In this document: positions 1-12,003 of the stretch, in pieces
How positions within the stretch are numbered: the first letter of the stretch is position 1
Layout: each line of letters starts with the position of its first letter
NCBI RefSeq assembly: GCF_000003195.3
Contig: NC_012870.2
Coordinates: forward strand, 9,478,501-9,542,500
Direction: 5' to 3'
Length of the DNA: 64,000 nt
Source of the DNA: Sorghum bicolor
Lineage: Eukaryota > Streptophyta > Magnoliopsida > Poales > Poaceae
The notes under the pieces: model-generated
What the model was told of the DNA's origin: nothing
Seen by the model: only the letters and a program-made list of their open reading frames with translations
The model's database searches: none
Program-made: the position numbers and the translations under genes

Positions 1-32
1 TCCTAGGTAGGTGTAGTGATCAGGAGTGCTTA

Positions 33-238
33 GGGCACTCACAATGCAGACTCTATCATAGAGTCTAAAGTTATTTATTACCTCGAACAATGTGGACTTG
101 GAGTCTAAATAAGACTTGGAGTCTTATTTTTTCTACCTCTTTCTTCAATAAATATGCTGCCACATCAGCAAAATACCATAAATAATATGTAGTTAATTGT
201 CTTGGACTTTGTGATAGAGTCTTGCATTGTGAGTGTCT
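33..238. mobile_element. Tourist-like MITE, family with GGGCACTCACAATGC ends
   Basis: A 206-bp non-coding element with terminal inverted repeats beginning GGGCACTCACAATGCA and ending TGCATTGTGAGTGTCT. It is flanked by TTA on both sides (30-32 and 239-241), the 3-bp duplication expected of PIF/Harbinger-type (Tourist) MITEs. A second copy of the same family lies inverted at 21777-21981. No coding capacity; it would need a transposase supplied in trans. Confidence 0.8.
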
Positions 239-533
239 TTAGGTGAGGTGTTGGGGTTGTGCAAGCTAGTGATTGATGAGCCTAATTAAGAGATGAAACT
301 AGTGACTAGGGAATCGATCAATTTTGAGAAAAAAGAGATAAATTTCATGGACTCGGATCATGGCAACTAAACTGTGAGATTTGGGTGACCCTTGGGCCAC
401 CAAGATCATGCTTGGGTGCGGCCTTTGCTCTTCTTTGCTTCCAATTGAGAGAAATGGATTTGGATCAAAATCAAGATTCTGTAGCAAAAACCATATAAAT
501 TCAAGTAAAAAGGAATTTGAGAAATCCATGGAA

Positions 534-535
<2 letters not shown>

Positions 536-615
<80 letters not shown>
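536..615. repeat. (AT)40 microsatellite
   Basis: Eighty bases of uninterrupted AT dinucleotide, about 40 units. The Ile-Tyr ORF across it is an artefact of the repeat. Confidence 0.98.
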
Positions 616-618
<3 letters not shown>

Positions 619-804
619 CTACATATGGATTTCAGAATACACATGAATATGACTTGTTTGGAACTTTGGATGATTAAACTACATGAACTTTGAAGGGAAT
701 ACGAGCGAATGTATACAGAGAAGAACAAAAAGAGATGCAATTAATTAGTTTCATAGAAAAAAAGAAAAGAGTAAAGCGTGCACCGGTGTGCCTGTCATAC
801 GTAG

Positions 805-1400
805 GTTCCCTATATGTACTCTGAGGTGGAGATTTAGAAACTTGTTAGTGCGAGATAAGGTCCAAAATCTACATGATTAGCTGCACAAGCTTTGTCTCGT
901 CAACTTGAGTACTCCTATATGGTGGCAAGTGGCAACATGACGCCTGACATGCGGTGGTTGACGGTGGCCTCTTGTTTAGTTCTGTTCCCTATATGTACTC
1001 TGAGGTGGAGATTTAGAAACTTGTAAGTGTGAGATAAGGTCCAAAATCTACATAATTAGCTACACAAGCTTTAATTTGTCTCGTCAACTTGAGGCCTTGT
1101 TTAGTTCCTAAAAATTTTGGTTTTTAACTACTGTAGCACTTTCGTTTTTATTTGACAAACATTGTCCAATCACGAAGTGACTAGGCTCAAAAGATTTATC
1201 TCATAAATTAAAGATAATTGTGCAATTAGTTTTTATTTTTGTTTATATTTAATGCTCCATATGTGCGACCAAATATTCGATACGACGAGGAATATTGAAA
1301 TTTTTTGCTAACTAAACAAGGCCTGAGTACTCTTATATGGTGGCAAGTGGCAACATGACACGCCTGACTCGCGGTGGTTGACAGTGGCCTTGTTTAGTTG
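805..1400. repeat. 179-bp tandem duplication, second unit split by a MITE
   Basis: Unit 1 (805-983) and unit 2 (from 984) both start GTTCCCTATATGTACTCTGA and stay alignable through the TGGTGGCAAGTGGCAACATG block. Unit 2 is interrupted by a MITE (1093-1323), so unit 1 preserves the uninterrupted site. The last bases of unit 1 resemble the left end of the MITE at 1386, so one breakpoint lies in that MITE end. Confidence 0.85.
1093..1323. mobile_element. Tourist-like MITE, GGCCTTGTTTAGTT family (copy A)
   Basis: Starts GGCCTTGTTTAGTT and ends AACTAAACAAGGCC, with TGA on both sides (1090-1092, 1324-1326). The unoccupied site in the neighbouring tandem unit reads CTTGAGTACTC, so the duplication is exactly 3 bp. 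Internal sequence (ACTTTCGTTT..., CTAGGCTCAAAAGATT...) is shared with the copies at 1386, 2938, 3995, 26463, 30805, 31407, 31867 and 62032. Non-coding. Confidence 0.9.
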
Positions 1401-1620
1401 CAATTTTTTTTTAAGATTCTCTATCATATCGAATTTTTAAACTCATGCATAGAGCATTAATTATAGATAAAAAAATAAGTAATTATATAGTTTATCGATA
1501 ATTTATGAAACATATAAATCTTTTGAGACTAGTTAGTCTATAATTAAAAAATAATTATCAAATACAAACAAAAGTGTTATAATAACCAAACTAAAAAAAT
1601 TACGTGAACTAAACAAGGCC
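1386..1620. mobile_element. Tourist-like MITE, GGCCTTGTTTAGTT family (copy B, opposite orientation to A)
   Basis: Left end GGCCTTGTTTAGTT, right end GAACTAAACAAGGCC. The internal sequence is the reverse complement of copy A. Flanking trinucleotides (AGT, TCA) do not match, so the duplication has decayed or one side was rearranged by the adjacent tandem duplication. Confidence 0.82.
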
Positions 1621-2937
1621 TCAGTGAAGTCGTTTTCGTATTCGATGGTGACAATATTTCCCAACAGCACAGGAGTATACGCACAAGTGGTACAGAGTAC
1701 AGACGATGCCCTACTGCATGTGTACGATCCCGACATGGACTGCTGTTGACGACATAAGTGCGGTGAGACCAACTTTTTGTGTGGATAGAACATGCTTTTC
1801 TCCTGAAACAAATCATGCCTAGATTCGTGATCAAGAACTACAGAAGTTTGGAAATATTGGGATACAGGCAAGTGGCAGCGCGGCGGCATGCATTTCGATC
1901 GATTTGCATTGGTGCATCACACTATACCTGCCAGTGATGAGCTGATTGGACGGACAAATGTGTGTTTTTCTTTCAATAAGTAAGTGGCTGATTGCCGCAA
2001 TTCGCACCGGTCGATCTCGTGTCGTCTGATCCAATTCTTGGGAAAGAGTGCGTGCGTGATGGAATGGTGGCGCGCGCTGCTAGTGAGGTGAGGGGGCCAG
2101 CAGCCAGCCCACAGGCAGACCTTTTGTCACCAAAGTGGAATTTGCCTCTGGTCTCAAATGCATGCCGTTATTGGGGCACACGTTTCGGGATGCCAGAGGG
2201 AAGCGGACACTGGCATAACTGTAGCCTAAAGCAGCCATTGAAAGTGACACCGTGCTTGCGACACCGCCTCACTCACAGACACTTCTGTAGACACACAGTC
2301 CGACTCCATCCCCAACAGATGTTTGGATGGAAATTGATCCATCACGATGATACCCTTTCTCGCCTGCATATATGCTTGCTGGTAAAAAGCTTGATGCATG
2401 CATGGCCCATTATTGGAACGTTGGAACCTTTATTTTTACCTGATTATATAGTATGTATATTCATTCGATCATGCGGCAATTGATCAGTTGTGTCATGTAC
2501 TGTATGTAGGTGAACGAAGCTTCCGTGAAACTCGGTCTCGAGGTTGTAAAATACAGTAAGCTCTAAGAAAGAATAGATAGAGGTTCATGCGCTAGACGGG
2601 GAGAAACAGTATGATTTCATGGGATCGTCGACTACTCGACTCTCACCAGTTTACCTCGGGCCCTACAGTCGTCCTGGCAGCAACAGATTCTGGTAGTCAT
2701 GGATATGTCCATCAAGCATCAACGACGACGGAGCCTGCAACTGGCACGGCGCATGGCAACAGTGGCCGCCGGCCGGCAACGCACGGCCCGGCCATTGCCT
2801 TCCCCGCCCTGCCCGGCTGCGCCTCGCTCGCCTGCCCGTGTGCGCGGCGTCTGTTCCGCTTTCACTTGTCGCTATAGGTGAGCAGTGACTCATCTGAGTT
2901 TGGTAGTACGTACTATAGCATATGGCTATCAGCCTAG
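1621..2937. other. Intergenic, no gene recognised
   Basis: Unique-looking sequence with scattered short ORFs on both strands. The 163-codon ORF at 1992-2483 has no recognisable motif and overlaps others in opposite frames. A GC-rich patch around 2720-2880 gives overlapping ORFs in several frames, as expected from composition alone. Confidence 0.5.
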
Positions 2938-3155
2938 TTTTAATTTTTTTTGCAAAATAGACATTATAGTACTTTCGTTTGTATTTGATAAATATTATCC
3001 AATTATAAACTAACTAGACTCAAAAGATTCGTCTCGCAAATTACAAACAAACTATACAATTAGTTATTATTATTATATATATTTAATATTTTATGTATGC
3101 ATCGTAAAATTTGATGTGACGAAGAATCTGAATTTTTTTTGTAAAATTTCGTAGA
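2938..3155. mobile_element. Degenerate MITE of the GGCCTTGTTTAGTT family (copy C)
   Basis: The internal core is recognisable (TACTTTCGTTTGTATTTGAT, then ACTAGACTCAAAAGATTCG, then GATGTGACGAAGAATCTGAA), but both terminal repeats have decayed. Boundaries are therefore approximate. Confidence 0.6.
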
Positions 3156-3994
3156 AGGGACGTATATGCCGCTATATGGCGTGGTGGTGGGTGCGCAGCG
3201 AGCGCAGGGCACACACTCCACCTACAAAGCCTACTCCTAGTACTACTGCTATTGCCTAGGTAGCTGCTGCTGTTGAGTGTCGCCTAGACTGCAGAGCATG
3301 CATGACCGTCCGCGAGCCACGGCTACGGCCCTTTCTCGCCTTCTCTCTCTCCTCTCCGACGACTCTTCCTCTCACCTTCAGTCCTTCCTCACTCGTGTTG
3401 CTGCTGGAATACCCGAAGGGACAATTATTTCTTGCTGGTGCTGTCATCGTCTCCCCGCTGCTACCACTGTCTAGCGTGTTTACCCAGTGTACGCCCTCAT
3501 CACTTGCCCTACTGTTTGACCGAACCACGGCTCATCGACCTCCCTCTCTCTCCTCCTTGGCCTCTCGCGCAGCCAGCGGCTCTCCTTTGCTTGCACAAGC
3601 GCAAGCACGCTGCACGCATGCACATCATGGTGGCAAATATCTGCTGCTGCTGCCAGCACCCAGCTGCGTGCGCGCTGCCCCGCGCCGCCTGCTAATAATG
3701 GTCAGACACTGGTGGGGATCTGAGCAAACGCTTGAGCCTAGCACAGTATCCTTGTCTTTGTTTTCATGGGCTTGCATGCATTCATACGAGAGTAGTAGAA
3801 GTATAAGGACACAGTTCCCTAGGGACATGGTTTTGCTTATTCCACTTCAATTCTTTAGATGTTTTCTTGCTGCCCTTGACAATTACTGATTGAGTAGCAA
3901 TAAACTTGCAAAAAAACTTAGTTTGGACGACGTATAAGATGATGGGATGATGGCAGGTATAAGAATTGATGGAGCCGATTGAGTAAAAGCCTTT
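3156..3994. other. Intergenic, pyrimidine-rich, no supported gene
   Basis: A CT-rich stretch at 3300-3700 leaves long open frames on the plus strand (195 codons at 3302-3889, with alternatives in another frame). They are Ser/Leu/Pro-rich, lack any domain I know and overlap one another. Sequence alone does not separate a 5' untranslated region of an unseen gene from chance. Confidence 0.4.
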
Positions 3995-4237
3995 GGCCTT
4001 TGTTTAGTTGTGAAAGTTTTTGGATTTTAACACTATAGCACTTTCGTTTATATTTGGCAATTATTGTCCAACTATAGACTAATTAGGTTCAAAAAATTTG
4101 TCTCGTAAATTACAGATAAACTGTGTAATTAGTTTTTGTTTTCGTTTATATTTAGTGCTCCATGCATGTGCCACAAGATTTGATGTGACGGAGAATCTTG
4201 AAAAGTTTTTGAATTTTGGGGTAAACTAAACAAGGCC
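3995..4237. mobile_element. Tourist-like MITE, GGCCTTGTTTAGTT family (copy D)
   Basis: Ends GGCCTTTGTTTAGTTG and AAACTAAACAAGGCC, with TTT on both sides (3992-3994, 4238-4240). The internal core matches copy A in the same orientation. The target triplet here is TTT, while others are TGA or TAA. Confidence 0.88.
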
Positions 4238-7200
4238 TTTATTGCTTTCTTGCGAAACTACGAGTCTGTTTCCTTGTCTGAAAATTCATGGCTTAAAGTA
4301 CTATTTATTAATTTATTGTGAGAAAAAATACTGTTGACGACAAAAAAAATGCAGTTTATAAGACACGCGAACGCAATTCTACACTGATTAGGCCCAAACT
4401 CAATTCAGTGCTCGTTTGACCATTCTAACCAGCATAAATCTTTTGTATTGACTGCTAATCCACCAAAGTTCCACATATTGACCCATTGTTGGACTGCTAA
4501 TTACTCATTATTATGGTTACAAACCCACGACACTATATTTTTAGAGTTGTTTTTTCACAATATTTTTACATGCAAACTAACCTAAAAAGCATCGTGACCA
4601 CACAAAAAGAAGTAGTTCCACCCACTCGCGCCACTCGTAACAATACTCTTTAAAAAAAAGCTAGGTGACGTCAATGGACCAGTGATGAGTTCTATTTCAT
4701 AACACCAGCTTAATTAGAAGTGTTGCTAAAAACCGTCTGATCCGCGAATAAGGAAACAACCCATAAAGAGCAAATATCATTTCTATTTGTTGATTTGATG
4801 CATGAAAAGATGATTTTCCTGATGTCTTGTAGAGCGACTAGAAAACATAGATGATATGCATTTGTTTCGACCCTTTGACGATACTAATGTCTTGTATACT
4901 ATACCTTGCATCAAAATGCATATTGAGTGCAATCTTGAGTGTTGTATTGATATGCAAAAACTATTCCTTCATACATGACAAAAAATTAATTACTAATGCA
5001 ATTGTGACTATTTTCATTTAGGCATCGTTTGGTTCTTCAGGAACTATGCACTGGAACAATTCCTACGGCCAAGGAATGCTTGACTAGTTTACATAACCTT
5101 TGATGATGAGCTGGAATAATTACTAGGTAGATTCCAGGGAGGAGGGTTCCAAATGAGAGGAGTGCTAGGACTCTCCGCAATATCTATTGAATCTATTATT
5201 CTGCAATAACAAACAACCTATCCTCATATGTGCTATGAGTCAAGTTTTTAATAATTGTTTTTCCTATATCATAGTTGAGAACTTCGCACACACGTAGGTG
5301 CATTGTAAAAACCGTGTACTCAAAAAAGCTAAAACTAGTTATAATTTAGAACGAATGGAGCAGTATTTAGCACTTTGTTACAGCTACGTGAAAATCAGGA
5401 GCCGATTTTGCAATAACCGTGGATCGCTGAAATCAGACCTTTCTTCAGTTGTCTAATAAAAAAGCTGTCGACGATGAACTTAAATGGACACTGGTCTGAA
5501 AGCCGGTTCTGTGCTGTTCGTCCTACATTAACGGATCAAGGCCCGGTGGCTGGTGACCGTAGTAGTCCGAGCACCGATTGCTCGGCCCGTGGAGGAAACT
5601 TGTTGGGTGATTGTGCCGAGCAACAATTGAGCAGGCTGGATCTTGACTAGGGCCGCATGTTCGTGCAAAACCCTCGCTGCGTCTCGCCGTGCGCGCAGAG
5701 GAATTGGCCCGCAGGACGCGGGCTTTGTGTGGCCTTTTCTCGTGGAACACGGGGCCGTTCCTTCCTTCGGTCTGCTGCCCTCGCGTGAGCCAGAGCAGGC
5801 CATCGATTTCGGCCTCGCGAAACGCGTGCGCGAGGCCTGCGACGCGAGCTGAACAAAGTGGTGTCCGCGAAAGGCCGGATTTCTTCTTTCAATAATTTAG
5901 GCCCCTGGGCCGCGCATGGTCCGGCTCCGGTCCGGTGATCGTGACCGCTTCAGTGAACTTCGCTGTCACTAGGGACTAGGGAGTGAGGCTTATCTATGCC
6001 ACAGTTTTCTTTCCGGGCTGGCTGGCTCCTAGAATCTGCTTGCTCCAACTCCAAATAAAGATCATTGGCAAATGCCAAGACAGATTCCGTCACACCATCA
6101 CCACCGGGCTAACGTTAATGTTCCTACTTCCTAGAGATTCTGAATTGCATCTGCAGTTCCAGTTGAAAACTTTCTCTGAAACCGGCCGGTCAGAATCTCC
6201 CTAGCTGCTGTTCGGTGCTTGGTTGCTCGGACCGCACGCACGCCCAGCCATCAGTGCCTGTAACAGTTCTTGTTCGCACCACATAACCTTACTGTAACAC
6301 TACAGCTAGCCGCCCATATGTAATTGGTCCTCGGCACAAAAGGTGGCCAACGTATATGCATATATGCATATATGGTTGGATGGGGCAGGGGAACCGCGCA
6401 TGCATATTGGCCACGAGCTCCAGTTGCCGCTCGCAGGTAGGTCGCGCTCCTTCATGGCTTCATCACCACATAACCTGTCGATCCTATCTGCCTACGGGGC
6501 CGGCACCACAAGGCCGCCGGGGAATAAAAAAGGGAGCTCGAACTCCTGGGTTTCGTTCTGGCCACATAGTAGAATGTTCCTCGCAATGCTGCAACAAGTA
6601 CTCGATGCCCAATCGGTGATAGTACATATGCGTGGCCTTCTCAAGGTTAACTGCTGATGATGAGATGCGAAGAAACACACACACACACACACACATATTC
6701 TGATAAGGAAGTTGTGTGCAGCGACAAGGCTAGTGTCTTCTTCACGCGGTCTACATCACGGGCGCAGCACAAATTCCTTGGCAGACTGGACTAAACGAGG
6801 CCGGGCGTCACCATTCACCGATCCATAGGATTCACTCCGGGCAAAATGCATGAGACGCTTTTCCTGCCCTCTCTCTGAGGTCTTGAGCAACATGCATGCA
6901 GCTCCTCGCTACTCACTCGCGAGAGCCGGCTTTAGGCGATACCAAGAATCCCCCGGCGCCACTAGCTGTCTCTCTCGCGTCTTACATTCGCAACTGCAGC
7001 GTCCATTTCACATACAGCTAGTACAGGCATGCATGTAAGTGGAAGGAGCGAGGGGCTTTTCATATACAGGCGGCGCAGGGCAGTGGAATTTTGGCGACGA
7101 TGCGATGCGAGGTGTTGGCCAGTATGTCTGCTTCCCCCGGCCGGCCGGTGCTTAACGTGAGCCATGCGATGTCGTGAGGGCGCAATAGTTTTATGTTATG

Positions 7201-8149
7201 TCCCGCTGAAAGGGTGAAGCCGGCCGGAGAAAGGTGAAAGGGGGAATGTTGGCTGCGGCGGATGGAGATAAGATCGCATCTCGAGAGAAGGGAATTAGAA
7301 CGAATTGAAGCCCCCGGCGGCCCCGAGTGTGTGCCGATCGAACATCCGCCGCCTGCAAGGACGATGCATTTGTGACTTCAGTCGATCGTATATTCTATAT
7401 TCGTATATGATTAATGGATGCCAACCTTCTTATTTTTTCAGTCTATATCTTGGGTGAGGGACAGCATTTTCTTTTTCGTCGCAGACAGCAGGTTCGATTT
7501 ATGAACATTATTCGGACTGAATGGCTGATTTATTTCTTTAGTTTCAACGGGTGCGAATTTTATTTTCAACTTTCAAGGGGAAGCCAAAGAGAGTAGCCAA
7601 CGCTGCCATTATTAGGTTACACATAGGTGAACTTTTTTCCATATTCTGGTCGGTATTGTTTAATTAGTTTCTTGGTCGACTTGCGATTATAAAGATGCAA
7701 TGAGACTATACTAATGGTAAAACCTAAAGTGACTTTAGCCAAGAAGAGGGAAAGTATTAGGTTCTTTTTCCACGTCGTGATGCACCACCACGCTCTCATT
7801 ATTTTCCGTAAACTAACTCTAGCTTTAATTTGTTTGGGTTAATTTGATCTATATATACCCTTATTACATAATTGGCACACAACTAACATCCATCTCTACA
7901 ATTCAACTATTCGAAACCATGTCATCACATTCTTTCATTATTGTACCTAAAATATGTCACTGTATATACAGTTAGATACATTCTCAAATTGATCAAAATG
8001 TCCCTTCTACCCCCCCCCCCCCCCCCCACCACTTACTAACATGTGTGCCCATACATCTCCTTCTTCTACTAGGTTCTTCTCCTTCCTCAACTTAACCCCC
8101 TCACATGTTGTCATTGCCGTATTACTACATAAATGATTTCCAGAGGTGT
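4238..8149. other. Long intergenic stretch, only simple repeats recognised
   Basis: No ORF with a recognisable domain. It contains a short (AC)n run at 6674-6694 and an 18-base C tract at 8010-8027. A GC-rich patch at 5640-5870 has overlapping ORFs in opposite frames. Sequence near 5035 (GGCATCGTTTGGTTC) resembles a Tourist-type end, but I could not find a matching partner. Confidence 0.5.
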
Positions 8150-8512
8150 CATATTTTTGGGCCAACAGAACGGTTATTAACACTGACCACCCCTATAAAT
8201 CTTTTTAGGGCCGGTTGATGTTTTCGACTACCCCTAAAAATATCCTCGATTGTTAATATGACCGACCCTCTAGAAATAGGCGCCAAACAAAAGGCATATA
8301 GTTTTGAAACATAATTAGATAAAATAAACTTTATATCAAAGTTGTAGAGTTCGAGGAGATCTAATAATTTGTAGTGGAAACTTATTTATTTAAATCTATT
8401 AGGAGCCCAAGGTACATTTTAAGTTCAAAAATCCCCTAGCATTCTTTTTCACAAAAAAAATCAAACAATCTCTGATGGTGAAACGCCTTGTACCAAAGTT
8501 GTGCTCAGTAAC
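8150..8512. mobile_element. Possible CACTA-type remnant, left part
   Basis: Contains GC-rich subterminal motifs (TTTAGGGCCGGTTGATG, ATGACCGACCCTCTAGAAAT) and phrases about an AAAGTTGTAGAGTTCGAGGA block that I associate with grass CACTA elements. The sequence resumes after E1 at 19017 and ends near 19440 in GGTGTAATAGTG, the complement of a CACTA terminus. The left terminus was not identified, so the assignment is tentative. Confidence 0.35.
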
Positions 8513-8972
8513 TGTCGACGAAAGCTGGTCGGCAGTCTACCTTGGGGTATACCCACGGTAGTAGTTTATCGGTAGACGGTGCGCAAACTACGAACTCGAT
8601 GGTGACGCAAGACACAGGCAAGCTTTTTATCCAGGTTCGGCCGCCGAGTTGGCGTAATACCTACGTCCTGCGTCTGATTGTATTGATTTGTGTTGAGAGA
8701 ATAATGTGTCCTAGGGGGGTCCCTTGCCCCTCCTTATATAGTCCGGAGGGCAGGGTTACAGATCTGGAAACTAATCCTAGTCGATTACAATTGCCATAGA
8801 TAGTTCGATATCAATTCCTATTCTAACCGACTAGAATCCCGCTTGATCTCCACATCTTGTTTCCTTGCGCGAAACTCCAAACTGTCGGATCAAGCCTTGA
8901 ACTTGTCTCGTAATGGGCCAAGCCTCCTGGCCCAAGTCTAGCCGTAAGGGTATAGGGGTTTATACCCCCACA
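8513..8972 (-). repeat. E1 3' LTR
   Basis: 460 bp, identical to the LTR at 18552-19011 except for three substitutions. On the minus strand it runs TGTGGGGGTATAAA... to ...CGTCGACA. It contains a TATATAA box on the minus strand (complement of 8734-8740) within the CTCCTTATATAGTCC block. Confidence 0.95.
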
Positions 8973-9499
8973 GCTAGTCCCCGAGCACCATGTATTGTGA
9001 AGTAACACACCGTCTTGAGCTTCTTCGACCAATGAAACTTTGACATCTTCAATCAGCATGAAAATTGCCCAGGCAATTGCGACGGTATTTTGACCAAATG
9101 TAAATATATCTGATCAACATCATCATCGAAGAAGCCAATTGTTCGAAGAATGCATGGTGCTCTTGAGAAAAAATATTTCTTCTCTGGTGAAGTGTGCCCA
9201 CTTTACTTTTTTGAAAAGTACGGTTCCTCAAAAAAGCAAGCATATTCACCGCAAGGTGAAGTGTGCCCACTTAGTCCCCGAGCCTGGTAGTAGGTGACGT
9301 AGGCACGTGGTGCCAGGGTCAAAAGAAAATTCCTCAAAGTATTTTTGAATCTGAAATGCATCGCCAGATGCATCGTACCAATATAGTCCCCGAGCTTGCT
9401 GGAAGACGAAGTATGAGCCTTGTAGCAAGGTCTAAAAAATTAAAATTATCCAGTCCTCTGGTGTACAATGCTCGGAGATCGATACAGCCCGCAGATTCC

Positions 9500-9950
9500 C
9501 GAACTAATAGACTAGGCGACCAGTTCCCGAGCATCAAGCGCTCGGTGGTCGGTGCAATCTCAACAGATTTGACGACCAGTCCCCGAGCATCAAGTGCTCG
9601 GTTGTCTGTGCATTCCTTGAAATTCCGGATTGATAGACTGGGCGACCAGTCCCCGAGCGTCAAGTGCTCGGTGGTCGGTGCAGTCCTTGAAGTTCCGAAT
9701 TGATAGACTGGGCGACCAGTCCCCGAGCATCAAGTGCTCAGTGGTCGGTGCAGTTCCATCATATTTGACGACCAGTCCCCGAGCATCAAGCGCTCGGTGG
9801 TCGGTGCAGTTCCAATATATTTGACGACCAGTCCCCGAGCATCAAGCGCTCGGTGGTCGGTGTATTCCTTGAAATTTCGGATTGATAGACTGGGCGACCA
9901 GTCTCCGAGCATCAAGTGCTCGGTGGTTGGTGCAGTCCCCGGATTGTTGA
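9500..9950 (-). repeat. E1 3' region tandem array, mixed 56- and 70-bp units
   Basis: Seven units anchored on GACCAGTCCCCGAGCATCAA start near 9518, 9574, 9644, 9714, 9770, 9826 and 9896, giving steps of 56, 70, 70, 56, 56 and 70 bases. Each has GCTCGGTGGTCGGTGCA next to it. The longer units carry an extra GGATTGATAGACTGGGC segment. On the element strand each unit carries GCTCGGGGACTGG, the same phrase found immediately upstream of the 3' LTR. Hypervariable tandem repeats in this position are known for Tat-lineage elements. Confidence 0.9.
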
Positions 9951-10228
9951 CTCTCTACCATTTTTGTCTGCTTGTTTGGAAAAAATTTTACCACATAAAA
10001 GTTGACGTGACGAGACCTCCTGACGGGATGTCAGATGGCTGCATGAAAAGTTCCGCCTAGCAACTGTACAGCCGCCCTTTGCGTGGTTTGAGAAAAGGAA
10101 ACCATCAATTTGTACGAAAACTCCGCCACATTAATTGTCGATAATCATTGAAAACCGAAGCGCCGCGCCCGCCGTATGGCCCGCCCACTTCCCTAGAATG
10201 CGGGAAGTGGGAGGGGTGGAGTTGCGGT

Positions 10229-10235
10229 TTATAAA
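10229..10235 (+). promoter_or_regulatory. TATA box of the E1 antisense gene
   Basis: TTATAAAA about 112 bases before the ATG at 10348, downstream of a GCGGGAAGTGGGAGGGGT block. The E2 copy keeps a related GCGGAAGTGGAAGAGGT block and a TATAAAG box about 125 bases before its ATG. Conservation in position and sequence supports a real promoter. Confidence 0.55.
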
Positions 10236-10347
10236 ATCGTGACATTAACCCCTCATTGCTTACCCTGCCATTGCCTTCAAGCTTGCCGCTCTCGCCTTCT
10301 TTCAATAACCTGCGCCCTCCTAGTTCAAAGCCACTCCCGCATCTCCA

Positions 10348-12003
10348 ATGGCGAAGAGCGACTCCAAGAAGAGGGCCGAGCTGATGGCCAAAGAATGGAA
10401 GAAATCCCGCAGCACCACAAAATCTCTGGGTGACCTCGTCGATATGGGGCTACTGCACAGCCCGGAGCTCGGCGGCTGGAGGGCGCCGGAGGGGGAGAGC
10501 TACCCCGACCCCCGCGCCGGTGAGATCATAGTGTTCGAGGATTTCCTTAAGAGGGGTTTTGGGGTGCCTGTTCATCCTTTTCTTCAGGGTCTTCTTTTGT
10601 ATTATGAGATCGGGATTTGCAATCTGCACCGGAACTCAATCCTTCTTATTTCCACTTTTATCCATTTGTCCGAGGCCTATGTCGGCATAGAACCGCACTT
10701 CGATCTCTTTCGCTATCTTTTTTGTTTAAGAAAGAAGGGAGCGGTTGGAGGCTCCAAGGTTGCAGGTGGAGTATACCTCAACCTTCGCGACGGGATGAAG
10801 AACCGTTACCTGCACTGTCCATGGAACACTTCCCTAACCGAATGGTACAGGAAGTGGTCTACATCAGGGAAGAACCGGGCAGCTCCACGTTCTGCGACGT
10901 GGGGTACATCCCCGAGAAGAGGGTAAGCTGGACCGATCGCCCAGAGTTCGACGGTCAAGTGGCGGACCTGATGAAGCTGATCGACTGGTCGCGCTTGGAC
11001 GGGCTAGGCGTGGTCGGCAACTTTGTGTGTCGTCGGGTGATGCCCTGCCAGAAGAGGGTGCACTCGGCGTACGAGTAGGCCGGAAGCGTGGACCCGACTA
11101 GGATGCGTCCTGAGGTCTTGGAGAAGTCAGAGGTGCAGCAGCTGTTGAACGAGCTGTTCAACTTTGCGGACGGAGGCTTCGTCTGTGGTACTGATCGGGT
11201 GCAAGCCTTCAGGTTAGGGCGACCAGCACCTAAGGTATCTTACTAATTATTTCGCTTTAGCATTCGTTATTGTCTGCTGCTGACTTATCTTTGTTACTTT
11301 TGCAGATCGGAGATGTTGACCGGTGCACGGTATATGTGTCTCTGGCACCTGGAATGGAGAATCCTGCGGGGGAAGATCCGCCGGAGGAAGACGCTGCTCG
11401 GTGTACTCATTACACCAGTAGTGAGGAGGACCAGGCCCGCCCCGTCCCGACCACCGAGGAGAGAGTGGCGGGGAAAAGGCCAATGGCAGCGGATCCTTCG
11501 CCTGCGTCGACGCTGCCAGCAGAGAGCAGCCAAGCGCCAAAGCGCCGTCAGCTCGTCCGGATCACCGACGACGACGAGGAGGAGGAGGAGGCCGCACCGT
11601 CGCTGGTCCGAGGGCCTCGAAGCCGTCCGGATAGTGCACCGGCCACTAGTGATCGGGTGGCCAGCGACCCTCCTGCGCCACGCGTTGCCGAGACGGGAGC
11701 GCAGGTGCCGACCAGTAGAGCTAGGAGGAGGTTCACCGCGACCCACCGTCGATCAGACCTGTAAGTGTTCAACTTACGTACCTTGGCGATTTTTTTTTTG
11801 AAGATGATACTTTGTTCTTTAGCGCGGCGTCGGATGTCAACCCCGACCACGTCGCCGGCCAGGGGGTGGCCGAGCCTGCTTGTGCCGCTGAGGACGCGGC
11901 GCCGCAAACCACGGAGCAGCCTGCGGCTGCAGCCGTGCCTGAGAGTGCCGAGGAGCTCCCGGCCTCGGCACAGACTGCGGCGAGCAGCCCGACAAATGGA
12001 TAA
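10348..12003 (+). pseudogene. E1 antisense gene (Transposase_28-like protein), spliced, 3'-truncated
   Basis: Transcribed opposite to E1 gag-pol. Exon 1 (10348-11234) starts MAKSDSKKRAELMAKEWKKS and matches the plant 'putative gypsy type transposon' family (Pfam Transposase_28). Then come intron 1 (11235-11305, GT...TTTTGCAG), exon 2 (11306-11760) with a KRRQ basic patch and an acidic DDDEEEEE run, intron 2 (11761-11822, GTAAGT...TTTAG) and exon 3 (11823-12003). Compared with the E2 copy, exon 1 has a 1-base loss near 10858 (GTGGTCTAC against GTGGTTCTAT) and a TAG at 11076-11078. The gene stops abruptly at 12003 at a junction duplicated from the integrase end, so exons 4-6 are missing. Function is unknown; a DNA- or RNA-binding accessory role is only a guess. 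Confidence 0.75.

Noticed and set aside
3302..3889. 195-codon plus-strand ORF
   Set aside because: Low-complexity Ser/Leu/Pro composition from CT-rich DNA, no domain, and competing ORFs in other frames.
8542..8799. 85-codon ORF inside the E1 LTR (also at 18521-18838)
   Set aside because: Antisense to the LTR promoter and present only because the LTR is duplicated; no domain.
9470..9950. CRISPR-like spaced repeats
   Set aside because: Units are contiguous tandem repeats of 56 or 70 bases inside a plant retrotransposon, not repeats with unique spacers.
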